The notes beneath the pieces were generated by a model. That model did not search any database, had not been told where the DNA came from, and saw nothing but the letters and a program-made list of their open reading frames with translations. A DNA stretch of 10,156 bases from an uncultured Chloroflexota bacterium. GTDB taxonomy: Bacteria; Chloroflexota; Anaerolineae; Caldilineales; Caldilineaceae. Both the position numbers and the translations under genes were made by a program. This document shows, in pieces, positions 1 through 6,853 of the stretch; the stretch's first letter is position 1, and each line of letters starts with the position of its first letter. The stretch is from NCBI GenBank assembly GCA_903879975.1, contig CAIRNL010000300.1, forward strand, positions 1-10,156, written 5' to 3'.

Positions 1-77
1 CATTTCTGCGCGTCAGTCTCAACCGCGATCAGCGTCCACTGGCCGCGGCCGTCGATTGGCTAAGCGTGGGCAAGTGA
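1..77 (+). CDS. Possible C-terminal tail of a gene cut by the window edge
   Basis: One plus-strand frame (codons beginning at position 3) is open from the window edge to a TGA at 75-77. It encodes 24 residues ending in AAAVDWLSVGK. About 70% of its third codon positions are G or C, as expected for real coding sequence in this genome. The stretch 'LNRDQRPLAAAVDWL' vaguely recalls the end of a LysR-type regulator's effector domain, but 24 residues are too few to assign a family. The gene would converge on the GT2 gene, leaving 86 nt between the stops. It may be a chance open frame. Confidence 0.35.
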   Translation, partial: FLRVSLNRDQRPLAAAVDWLSVGK

Positions 78-163
78 ACCATGGCCGATGGACAAGGCTT
101 AGTCGCCGGCATCGGTGGACATCTGCAGCCATGCATCGTTGCTGATGGACTGGCGCCGATTGC
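78..163. other. Short convergent intergenic spacer
   Basis: This spacer lies between the putative plus-strand stop at 75-77 and the GT2 stop at 164-166. It holds three similar heptamers (GATGGAC at 87-93, GGTGGAC at 114-120, GATGGAC at 144-150) and a weak imperfect hairpin around 129-148 (CCAT-GCA ... TGC-TG-ATGG). There is no T-tract, so no intrinsic terminator can be called. Confidence 0.3.
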
Positions 164-175
164 CTATCGCCTATC
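162..175. repeat. 7-bp tandem duplication over the GT2 stop codon
   Basis: GCCTATC occurs twice in direct tandem (162-168 and 169-175). The copies span the last codons and the TAG stop of the GT2 gene. It may mark replication slippage at the end of the gene, but it has no evident function. Confidence 0.5.
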
Positions 176-934
176 GAGCCGCCCATGGTAGATCGCCACA
201 ATCCGATCCCACGGCAGGGCGCTGGTGCGCAGGCGGGCGATGGTATACATCGCCTTGTAGATTTCCAGCTTGCTGATCTTGCTGGCGCCCTCCGTGCGGT
301 TGACAAAGGTGATGGGGACTTCACCCGTGCGAAAGCCGGCCCGCTCGACCAGAAAGGCCATTTCGACGAGAAAGCTGTAGCCGCTGCTGAAGACAGCGTC
401 GAGATCGATGGTCTCCAGCACTTGGCGGCGATAGCAGCGAAAGCCGGCCGTGCAGTCGCGTGCCGTCACGTCCAGCACGATATGGGCCAGCGCGTTGGCG
501 GCATAGCTGATGAACTTGCGCAGGGGAGGAGAGCCGACGACTGTTCCGCCGCGCACATAACGGCTGCCGATGACCAGGTCGTAACCGGACGCTGCCTTGT
601 CAATGAGGAAGGGCAGACTCTGCGGGTTGTGACTGAAGTCGGCGTCCATGGTGCAGAGGAAGTCATAGCCGCGCGCCAGACCGTTGCGAAAGCCGGCTCG
701 ATAGGCTGTGCCCAGCCCAAGCTTCCCTGCACGGTGCAGTACGTGAACGCCAGGATCGCAGGCGGCAATCGCATCGGCGATAGCGCCAGTGCCGTCGGGC
801 GAATTGTCGTCCACGATGAGGACGTGGATATCACCAGGCAAGGCGCGCAAGCGAGCGACCAACCGCGCCAGATTTTCGCGTTCGTTGTAGGTTGGCACCA
901 CTGTGAGTGCCCGCCCCTGCCAGCTTGGCATCAT
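164..934 (-). CDS. Polyprenol-phosphate mannose synthase-like GT2 glycosyltransferase
   Basis: This is a family 2 glycosyltransferase of the dolichol/polyprenol-phosphate mannose synthase type. Such enzymes move a sugar, usually mannose from GDP-mannose, onto a polyprenyl phosphate at the cytoplasmic face of the membrane. With the start at 934 it has 256 residues. Visible motifs, in order, are VPTYNE (13-18), VDDNSPDGT (41-49) for nucleotide binding, the metal/substrate motif DADFSHNP (97-104), GSRYVRGG further on, RDCTAGFRCYRR in the acceptor half, and the late TEGASKIS segment. There is no membrane helix at the C terminus, so it is the short soluble form (about 240-260 aa), not a DPM1-GtrA fusion. 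The start is ATG at 934 or 931; an in-frame TTG at 940 is less likely. No strong ribosome binding site is seen. It diverges from the DUF2723 gene across 56 nt, which fits a donor-maker next to a donor-user. The sugar could also be glucose or another hexose. Confidence 0.92.
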   Translation of the reverse strand: MMPSWQGRALTVVPTYNERENLARLVARLRALPGDIHVLIVDDNSPDGTGAIADAIAACDPGVHVLHRAGKLGLGTAYRAGFRNGLARGYDFLCTMDADFSHNPQSLPFLIDKAASGYDLVIGSRYVRGGTVVGSPPLRKFISYAANALAHIVLDVTARDCTAGFRCYRRQVLETIDLDAVFSSGYSFLVEMAFLVERAGFRTGEVPITFVNRTEGASKISKLEIYKAMYTIARLRTSALPWDRIVAIYHGRLDRR

Positions 935-990
935 GCGCAAACAGCTTTCATCAGAACGATACCCTGATCATTATCCGTGAATCGAGAAGC

Positions 991-2940
991 ATGGGCAAAT
1001 CAAAGCCACTGATTGCTGCGGACAGACAGATCGCTCTTGTGCTCGGCGCTTTCGTGGCCGGCCTCTATCTGCGCAGCGTGCCGCTCGATCTGCTGCCGGG
1101 CGATGCCGGTGAGTTTCAGTTCGCCGCATGGAATTTCGGCCTGGCGCACGCCACCGGTTACCCGCTTTACATGGTCGCCGGTGGCCTGTGGCAACACCTG
1201 TGGGCCATCGTCGGCGTCTCGCCTGCTGTGTCTTTGAATCTGCTCAGCGCGCTCTACGGCGGCATGGCTGTGGCCTTGCTCTTTCTGCTGCTGGTGCGCA
1301 CATTGCCGGGCACTCCGCTCTCCCGGCGCCTGGCAGCCGCACTGGCCGCAACGTTCCTGGCCGCCAACCCGACCTTTCGCAGCCAGGCGTTGCAGGCCGA
1401 AGTGTACACGCTCCAGGCACTGTTGCTCGTCGCCGTCTTCTGGGCCGCGTGGCGGCCGCCCGACAGCCAGACGCCGCGTGCAGCCGCCACGCGATTCGCC
1501 GGGCTGGCCTTTGTCTTTGGCCTGGCCGTGACCCACCATGCCACCACACTCCTGCTGGCGCCGGCGTTGCTGCTCTACCTCTCCCTGTCGCAGCGCGACT
1601 TGTGGCGCAATGGCCGCGCCTGGGCGTTCGGCCTGCCTGCCGGGCTGGCGCCGCTGCTGCTGTATCTATACGTGCCGCTGCGCAGCGGGCCGGATGCGTC
1701 GCCCTGGTACCACCAACGGCTGGGCGACGGTGTGCTCACACTCTATACGAATACGTGGCCGGCTTTTGTCGATTTTGTCACCGGCAGGTCGATCTCCGTT
1801 GGTTTTCACGATGTACCCACGGCGCTGGCCGGCGTGCCAACCGTGCTGCTGCTCTGGTGGGCACACTTCGACTGGACCGGCCTGCTGCTCGTCGCCACTG
1901 GCTTGTTCGTGCTCGTGCGATTGCGTCACTGGCCTGTGCTGTCAATGACGGGAACCTACTTCATCCTGCTCCAGGTTTTCAATCTCTTTTACGCGATCGG
2001 TGACATTTTCGTCTACTATATCCCGCTTTACCTGGTCGCCTCCATCTGGATCGGCTTTGCCGGGGCTGGCATCGGAATGGGCTTTCGCCTCGATGCGCCG
2101 CCAGCGACAGAAAGCGAGGCTGTACCGGCGTCGACGGGTAGCCAGCAGCTGCGCGCACTGCTGGTGTTGCTGCTTTTTTTCTTTCCGCTGCAGCGTTGGC
2201 TGACCTTTTCACCGGCGACTGAACAGCTCAAGACGGACAGCGCGCGGGCGCGAGCCGGCTGGGAACAGATCCTGGCTGCCGGCGCGCCGCAGGACGCCAT
2301 TTTCATCAGCAACGACCGTAACGAGATCGTGCCGCTCTTCTATCTCCAATACGTCGAGCGGCGCAGCCTGGGGCATACCGGCCTCTTCCCGCTGATTGCA
2401 CCCGCTGCACCCTTTGCTGATGTCGGCGCCACTGTTGCAACGGCGCTCGCCAAAGGTGCGGGCCAGCCTGTCTATCTGATCAAACCGATGCCGGGGCTGG
2501 AGGCGCGCTTTGCGCTGGCGCCGCGCACGGAACCGCTCAGTGAGGTGATCGGCGCCGCAGCCGCTGCTCCGCCGGCCCGTGCACTGGATCGAGTCTATGG
2601 CCCCATGCGCCTGATCGGGTACGACTGGACGCCCACCGCTGCAGGAATTGAGATCGCACTGCACTGGCTGGTGCAGGAGCCGCCGGCCGCGAACTACACG
2701 ACGACGATCCAACTCTTCGACGCCGGCGGTCAAAAAGTGGCGCAGGACGACCGACCGCCTGGCGGTGATTTCTATCCCACGTCGCTGTGGAAGCCGGGCG
2801 AGACGCTCGTCGATCGCCATCTGCTGCCCACACCGGAGACCCCTCCGGCTCGCCTGCTCATCGGTATGTACAGCGCACCCGATGCCAGGTTGCTGGCGCC
2901 TCTGCTGGAAATCGATATGGAACCGGACCGGAGCGAATGA
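991..2940 (+). CDS. DUF2723 (TMEM260-like) GT-C membrane glycosyltransferase with C-terminal beta-domain
   Basis: This polytopic membrane protein has 649 residues from the chosen ATG. A first helix (about 13-30) is followed by the DUF2723 hallmark loop with D38, E41, H53 and GYPLY (56-60), matching the family pattern D-x-GE...H-x-x-GYPL. In GT-C enzymes the acidic loop residues are catalytic, and DUF2723/TMEM260 members act as protein O-mannosyltransferases using lipid-linked sugar. About ten more hydrophobic helices follow, the last at about 388-408 (a Leu/Phe run). A soluble part follows. Residues about 533-645 (GYDW..., LHWLVQ, a Q-x-DD-R-PP-GGDFYPTS-x-W-x-PGE segment) form a beta-rich domain of a kind that recurs at the ends of Chloroflexota GT-C proteins. 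An upstream GTG at 907 is in frame but lies inside the divergent GT2 gene, so ATG 991 is preferred. Its ribosome binding site is weak (GAGAAG). The acceptor is unknown. Confidence 0.87.
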   Translation: MGKSKPLIAADRQIALVLGAFVAGLYLRSVPLDLLPGDAGEFQFAAWNFGLAHATGYPLYMVAGGLWQHLWAIVGVSPAVSLNLLSALYGGMAVALLFLLLVRTLPGTPLSRRLAAALAATFLAANPTFRSQALQAEVYTLQALLLVAVFWAAWRPPDSQTPRAAATRFAGLAFVFGLAVTHHATTLLLAPALLLYLSLSQRDLWRNGRAWAFGLPAGLAPLLLYLYVPLRSGPDASPWYHQRLGDGVLTLYTNTWPAFVDFVTGRSISVGFHDVPTALAGVPTVLLLWWAHFDWTGLLLVATGLFVLVRLRHWPVLSMTGTYFILLQVFNLFYAIGDIFVYYIPLYLVASIWIGFAGAGIGMGFRLDAPPATESEAVPASTGSQQLRALLVLLLFFFPLQRWLTFSPATEQLKTDSARARAGWEQILAAGAPQDAIFISNDRNEIVPLFYLQYVERRSLGHTGLFPLIAPAAPFADVGATVATALAKGAGQPVYLIKPMPGLEARFALAPRTEPLSEVIGAAAAAPPARALDRVYGPMRLIGYDWTPTAAGIEIALHWLVQEPPAANYTTTIQLFDAGGQKVAQDDRPPGGDFYPTSLWKPGETLVDRHLLPTPETPPARLLIGMYSAPDARLLAPLLEIDMEPDRSE

Positions 2941-3248
2941 GTGTGCCGGCATGTGTCGTCCGCCTCGCCTGCCTGCACTCCGCTCACAATCCGGGCCATC
3001 CAGGTCGAGGGATCACGGTCGCGTTCCGTGCGTCCGCCTGCACTGGCTGTTGAATACGCCAATGGATGGCAGCCGGGCAATGGATTTCTGGGCGCCTGTG
3101 CTACAGTGAAATGGGATTTAGAAACGAGGATTTTCGGGCACCGCCGTCGCCGAAAGGGCGAACACTTGCAATATCCTGATTTCTATCGACCTTTCCTGTA
3201 GTGTACTTGAGAACGATACGCGCGACGACACGAAACCAGTTGGACATC
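2941..3248. other. 308-nt gap before the ABC exporter gene
   Basis: No convincing gene lies here; the open frames in it are short and look like no family. Two small dyads are visible: CACGG/CCGTG at 3014-3030 (7-nt loop) and TTTCGG/CCGAAA at 3132-3155 (12-nt loop). Neither is followed by a T-run, so neither is a clear terminator. An extended -10-like TGCTACAGT sits at 3099-3107, but without a good -35 at 16-18 nt. The promoter of the ABC gene is probably in this gap, but I cannot place it with confidence. Confidence 0.5.
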
Positions 3249-5018
3249 ATGACCAAGAGCGAATTTGTCATCTCACAGCCGTGGCGCACCGACACCCGAG
3301 GTGCACTGCGCTGGATCCTCAGCCACGTAGGGCGCAACTGGCCCCTTGTGCTGCTCATCGTCGCCGGCGCATCGGGCAACGCCATGCTGGCCGCTGCGAT
3401 CCCCATTTTTACTGGCATGGCCTTCGATGCCGTGACCGGCACTGCACCCGATCTGAGCAAACTACTCTTGCCGTGCCTGCTGCTCGTCGGCAGCCAGACG
3501 ATTCGTGCGAGTATGCAGCTGGGGCGCAATTTCGGCAGCGAAGTGTTGGGACAGCGTCTCGAGCGCGACGCCCGCCGCGAGCTGTACGGCGAATTGCTCG
3601 GCAAGAGCATGGGGTTTCACGATATGCATGCCACCGGCGAAGTCATGGCGCGTGCCACCAACGACGTGCGCGAACTGGCGCTGATGATGGCGCCAGGACT
3701 CAACCTGGTCATCGGCTCGGGAATTTTTCTGATCATGCCCATCATTGTTGCCCCACGCTATCACCCGAGCCTGGTTGTCGTACCCGTCCTTTTTGCGCTG
3801 GGCTACCTGGTCTCCATGTGGTTCTATTTGCGCTCGCTGCGCCCGGTGACGGCCGCGGTGCGCAGCACTTTTGGTCGGATGAACGCCCGCCTCACCGAAG
3901 CGATTGAGGGGATCGAGACCGTCAAGGGTGCAGCGCAGGAGGAGCGCGAGATCGCTCGCTTCGAACAGAATGCCACGCACGTGCGCAACGCAATCGTCGC
4001 CCAAGCGCGTGTCGAGGCGCGCTTCCTGCCCCTCCTGCTGCTGGCGCTGGCGACCGGCGCAGCGTTCGGCCAGGCGCTCTACCTCTACGGCCAGGGCGTC
4101 ATCACCGTCGGTACGCTGGCCGCATACATCGGCCTCATCTCGCTGTTTGACTTCCCGGTCTTCACGTCGCTGTTTGCCTACTCGCAGGTTGCCTCCGGCC
4201 TCTCCAGCGCGCGACGTATTCTGGAACTGGTGCGGGCGCAGGCTGTCGTTGATCGCAACGAAGCCGGCTACGCCGAACCGATGCGCGGCGCGCTGCGCTT
4301 CGACCACGTGCGCTTCCAGTACGACCTGGCGGGCGTCGACGAGGCTGCGCCGGCTCTGGTGGATGTCTCCTTCATGCTAGAGGCCGGCCAGACGTTGGCT
4401 CTGGTTGGCCAAACGGGGGCGGGCAAGAGTACGGTGGCCAAACTGATCAACCGCATCTATGACGTCAACGACGGCAGGATTACCGTCGACGGCGTCGACG
4501 TGCGCGAGTGGAACCTCGACACGCTGCGCCACCAGGTCTCGATTATCGAACAGGATATTTTTCTCTTCAGCCGTTCTATTGCTGAGAATATTGCCTTCGG
4601 CAAGCCGGACGCTACCCACGAAGAGATCGTGGCTGCGGCGCACGCAGCGCAGGCCCATGACTTCATCAGCAGCTTCCCGCAAGGCTACGACTCCGTCGTC
4701 GGCGAGCGCGGCGTGATGCTCTCCGGCGGGCAACGCCAGCGTATTGCGCTGGCCCGTGCTTTTCTCACCAACCCAGCGATTCTCATCCTCGACGATTCGA
4801 CCAGCGCCATCGACAGTGCAACGGAGGATCAGATTCAGCGCGCCATCGAACGCGCCAGCGAAGGCCGCACGACCATTCTCATCACGCATCGCCTGTCCCA
4901 GATTCGCTGGGCCGACAAGATCGTCGTGTTGCGCAGGGGTGCCGTGGTCGCTATGGGCTCGCACGAGGAACTGCTGGCCCAATCGCAGGCCTATCGAGAG
5001 ATCTTTGCTCGCCTCTGA
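3249..5018 (+). CDS. ABC exporter half-transporter (fused permease and ATPase)
   Basis: This 589-residue protein has the standard length and order of a type IV (MsbA/MDR-like) exporter: a six-helix membrane domain (about 30-330), then an ATPase domain. The ATPase shows an A-loop Tyr358, Walker A GQTGAGKST (387-395), Q-loop Gln435 in SIIEQD, signature LSGGQ (491-495), Walker B ILILDD (511-516), D-loop SAID (519-522) and H-loop His547 in ITHRLSQ. Cytoplasmic coupling-helix sequence MARATNDVREL is present near 133-143. The residue after Walker B Asp515 is Asp516, where most exporters have the catalytic Glu; this is typical of one half of heterodimeric exporters such as TM287 or BmrC. No partner half-transporter is in the window. 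ATG 3249 is chosen; a GTG at 3201 would add 16 unremarkable residues, and neither has a good ribosome binding site. The substrate is unknown: lipid, glycolipid, peptide and drug are all possible. Confidence 0.93.
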   Translation: MTKSEFVISQPWRTDTRGALRWILSHVGRNWPLVLLIVAGASGNAMLAAAIPIFTGMAFDAVTGTAPDLSKLLLPCLLLVGSQTIRASMQLGRNFGSEVLGQRLERDARRELYGELLGKSMGFHDMHATGEVMARATNDVRELALMMAPGLNLVIGSGIFLIMPIIVAPRYHPSLVVVPVLFALGYLVSMWFYLRSLRPVTAAVRSTFGRMNARLTEAIEGIETVKGAAQEEREIARFEQNATHVRNAIVAQARVEARFLPLLLLALATGAAFGQALYLYGQGVITVGTLAAYIGLISLFDFPVFTSLFAYSQVASGLSSARRILELVRAQAVVDRNEAGYAEPMRGALRFDHVRFQYDLAGVDEAAPALVDVSFMLEAGQTLALVGQTGAGKSTVAKLINRIYDVNDGRITVDGVDVREWNLDTLRHQVSIIEQDIFLFSRSIAENIAFGKPDATHEEIVAAAHAAQAHDFISSFPQGYDSVVGERGVMLSGGQRQRIALARAFLTNPAILILDDSTSAIDSATEDQIQRAIERASEGRTTILITHRLSQIRWADKIVVLRRGAVVAMGSHEELLAQSQAYREIFARL

Positions 5019-5076
5019 CCAGGCTTGCCCCCTGCCGCGCATGCCGTACGTCCCTGGCACGATGGAGGGGACTCTT

Positions 5077-5098
5077 GGGTTCCGATTGGGGGAATCCC
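5077..5098. terminator. Hairpin between convergent genes, possible terminator
   Basis: GGGTTCC (5077-5083) and GGAATCCC (5091-5098) can pair as a 7-bp stem with one bulged T and a 7-nt loop. It sits between the ABC exporter stop (5018) and the stop of the minus-strand small membrane protein (5123), where a two-way terminator would be expected. No T-tract follows on either strand, so an intrinsic terminator is only a possibility. Confidence 0.3.
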
Positions 5099-5122
5099 GG
5101 TCTTGCAGTTCGGGTGCGCAGG

Positions 5123-5689
5123 CTAAAGAATGGGTCCGCTGGGTGGACGGTGAGCAAGATCGATTTGTAGGCGTAATTCCTCGTGCGCCTTGAGCAGGTT
5201 TTCACGGGTCCGATAAAAGGCTGCCTCAGAGAAATCCATGGTGCCGCTGTTGAGGACATCCAGCAGCAGGTCGACGACGCGCAGCACTTTTCCCTCGATC
5301 CCCTCAGTCGTCGTGCCGTAGACCGACTCCGGGATGAAGAAGACTGCCACAATGGTGAGCAGCCAGCCCCCGATCAGGACCGTGTACATCTGCTGGCTGA
5401 CGCGAGCAGGCAGTATCAGCGCCATGAGCACCCAGATCACGGCCATGAGCGTGACGACCTGCCAACGTGCCACGGGGCGCGCGGCACCCAATGTCGCCAA
5501 CTGTGGCGCAAGACGATCGTAGCGCCGAACGTGGGCCAGCCAGTGGTTGAAGCGGTGGCACTCTTTTAGATTGACACGGTGCTGGTCGTGATTGGCGAGG
5601 TCCGCAGCGTAGGCGGGCAGCGCTGCGGCGAGGTCGTAAAAGACTTTGCGATCGAGGGCCAGCGGTGCACCCGGCGGTGTGGCGCGCAT
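5123..5689 (-). CDS. Unknown two-helix membrane protein
   Basis: I do not recognise this 188-residue protein. The N-terminal 75 residues are soluble and rich in His and Arg (RFNHWLAHVRRYDRLAP, about 46-62). Two hydrophobic helices follow at about 76-94 and 101-120, joined by a very short turn (ARVSQQ), forming a hairpin. A conserved-looking segment FFIPESVYGTTTEGIEGK comes next. The last 55 residues look helical and amphipathic (VLRVVDLLLDVLNSG, then a Glu/Arg-rich AFYRTRENLLKAHEELRLQ). Both ends should lie on the same side, most likely the cytoplasm. The ATG at 5689 is chosen because no other start lies between it and the UbiA stop 20 nt upstream; the open frame continues upstream only inside the UbiA gene. 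The close spacing suggests co-transcription with UbiA and perhaps a partner role, but no function can be named. Confidence 0.7.
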   Translation of the reverse strand: MRATPPGAPLALDRKVFYDLAAALPAYAADLANHDQHRVNLKECHRFNHWLAHVRRYDRLAPQLATLGAARPVARWQVVTLMAVIWVLMALILPARVSQQMYTVLIGGWLLTIVAVFFIPESVYGTTTEGIEGKVLRVVDLLLDVLNSGTMDFSEAAFYRTRENLLKAHEELRLQIDLAHRPPSGPIL

Positions 5690-5709
5690 GAACGTCTTTG
5701 AAAGGAGGT

Positions 5710-6711
5710 TTACCCCGGCCGGCTGATGAAGAGGGCGGCCACACACAACACGGTCGTCCAGAAGGCCGCCTTGACCATGGCGCCGCGCAGCGCATAGCCA
5801 CGCTCCGGCGTCACGTCTGTGCGTGGGATGTCGGCATAGATGCCCATCGCCAGCGGCAGCGTGGCGAGCCCGCCTAGGTACCACAACGGCATACGTGTCA
5901 GAACCGTCACGGCCAGGATGCCGGCATAGGCTGTGAAGGTGATCGCTGCGTTCAAGTCGAGCGCGCGCGCGCTGCCCAGCACGACCGGCAGCGTCCGCTT
6001 GCCGATCAACCAGTCACGCCGCGCAGTGGCGAGATTCTGGCTCATGATCACCAGCGCAGCCAGCAGGGCAATCGGCAGACCAGCCGTGATCGGCAGCCAG
6101 CTCACCTGCGACGTCTGCGCATAATAGCCGGTGAGCAGGGCCAGCGGGCCAAAGGCTACGAAGATGCCGGTCTCGCCCAGGCCAAACCCCCGGTAGGCAT
6201 AGTGCACCGGCGGCAATACTGCGCCGATCAGGATCAAAAAGCTGAAGGTGCCAAAAAAGAGCGCTGGCCAGCCGGTCAGCAAGGCAAGCCAGAACGCGCA
6301 GAGCGTCGCACCTGCAAACAGCAGCGCACCGACGTTGAGCAACAACGACGGCTGCCACTCCCCATGTTGTTGCAGCGCAAAGGGGGTGCCCGGCAGATCG
6401 GTGGCCGGCTTGGCGTCGGGGCGCCGGCTCTGTTCGTAATCCTGATAGGCCATGAGCGACTGAAAACCCAGGGCAGACGCAAAGATGGCCAGCAACGCAA
6501 AAGCCAGTGTGATCCAGTTGACGGCGCCTACTGTCCACGCACCCACTGCGCTGCCCACCACAGCCGGCAATGTGAGCGCCAAGGCAACATCAGGGCGCAG
6601 CACGCGAATCATGATGCCAGGCAGCGTGTGCTCGAGTCGGCGCTCGCTTTCACGGCGCAACCGCTGCAAGATAGATGGGGAACTCTCTGTGTAGGTCGCT
6701 TGATTCGTCAT
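5710..6711 (-). CDS. UbiA-superfamily membrane prenyltransferase with divergent Asp motifs
   Basis: This integral membrane protein of 333 residues has the UbiA/MenA layout of about eight or nine helices. UbiA enzymes transfer a polyprenyl chain from its diphosphate to an aromatic or other acceptor, for example in menaquinone or hopanoid/carotenoid-type pathways. Supporting features are the YRGFGLGETGIFVAFGPLALL segment (173-193), close to MenA-like proteins, and GKRTLPVVLG (237-246) after the second metal motif. The first motif, normally NDxxD..D, reads MAYQDY (87-92) with Asp99 after an apparent two-residue insertion, so the leading Asn-Asp is lost. The second, normally DxxxD, reads TARRD (229-233). 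Only part of the Mg-diphosphate ligand set therefore remains. ATG 6711 is preceded by a weak GGTG. The gene follows its own promoter region and precedes the small membrane protein by 20 nt. The acceptor is unknown, and a menA call would be premature. Confidence 0.82.
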   Translation of the reverse strand: MTNQATYTESSPSILQRLRRESERRLEHTLPGIMIRVLRPDVALALTLPAVVGSAVGAWTVGAVNWITLAFALLAIFASALGFQSLMAYQDYEQSRRPDAKPATDLPGTPFALQQHGEWQPSLLLNVGALLFAGATLCAFWLALLTGWPALFFGTFSFLILIGAVLPPVHYAYRGFGLGETGIFVAFGPLALLTGYYAQTSQVSWLPITAGLPIALLAALVIMSQNLATARRDWLIGKRTLPVVLGSARALDLNAAITFTAYAGILAVTVLTRMPLWYLGGLATLPLAMGIYADIPRTDVTPERGYALRGAMVKAAFWTTVLCVAALFISRPG

Positions 6712-6782
6712 AGTTCACCGGTGGCCCCAACAGCGCCGAGCAGAATTGCACAACGATAGGTGGCCCTTCCTGCGCCGCTACC

Positions 6783-6806
6783 TGTAACGTTGCGCGCAAC
6801 ATAACA
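6783..6806. repeat. 24-bp near-palindrome in the UbiA gene leader
   Basis: Two 12-bp arms, TGTAACGTTGCG and CGCAACATAACA, form a dyad with 10 of 12 pairs matching. The inner 12 bp, GTTGCGCGCAAC (6789-6800), are a perfect palindrome. It starts roughly 11 nt downstream of the expected transcription start of the minus-strand UbiA promoter. It could be a repressor operator of the TetR-like size class or an RNA hairpin in the leader. Confidence 0.6.
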
Positions 6807-6823
6807 CGCTTCACGGCCACTAT

Positions 6824-6853
6824 ATGATAACATTTCAATAGACTTGACGTCAA
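6824..6853 (-). promoter_or_regulatory. Sigma-70-type promoter for the UbiA gene
   Basis: On the minus strand a -35 box TTGACG (6853-6848, five of six consensus bases) is followed after 18 nt by an extended -10 TGTTATCAT (6832-6824; TATCAT matches five of six bases and the TG is in the extended position). Transcription should start near 6817, giving a leader of roughly 105 nt to the ATG at 6711. This is the clearest promoter in the window and suggests the UbiA gene and the small membrane gene have their own control, separate from the GT-C gene upstream. Confidence 0.62.

Noticed and set aside
185..967. 260-codon open frame on the plus strand, antisense to the GT2 gene
   Set aside because: It lies opposite a clear GT2 gene with all motifs. 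Its translation is low in hydrophobic pattern and matches no family; it is a by-product of high GC.
952..978. GATA-N10-TATC dyad and TGATCA in the divergent GT2/DUF2723 gap
   Set aside because: Only four base pairs per arm match, and no paired -35/-10 boxes could be identified on either strand.
2209..2952. 247-codon minus-strand open frame within the DUF2723 gene
   Set aside because: It is opposite the conserved C-terminal domain, with an Arg/Gln/His-rich composition typical of antisense shadows.
3462..4307. 281-codon minus-strand open frame within the ABC exporter gene
   Set aside because: It is antisense to the membrane domain of an unmistakable ABC exporter and shows no family features.
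5701..5708. Perfect plus-strand Shine-Dalgarno AAAGGAGG
   Set aside because: The next plus-strand ATG is 17 nt away and opens only 23 codons. The site lies between two minus-strand genes, so it is probably chance.
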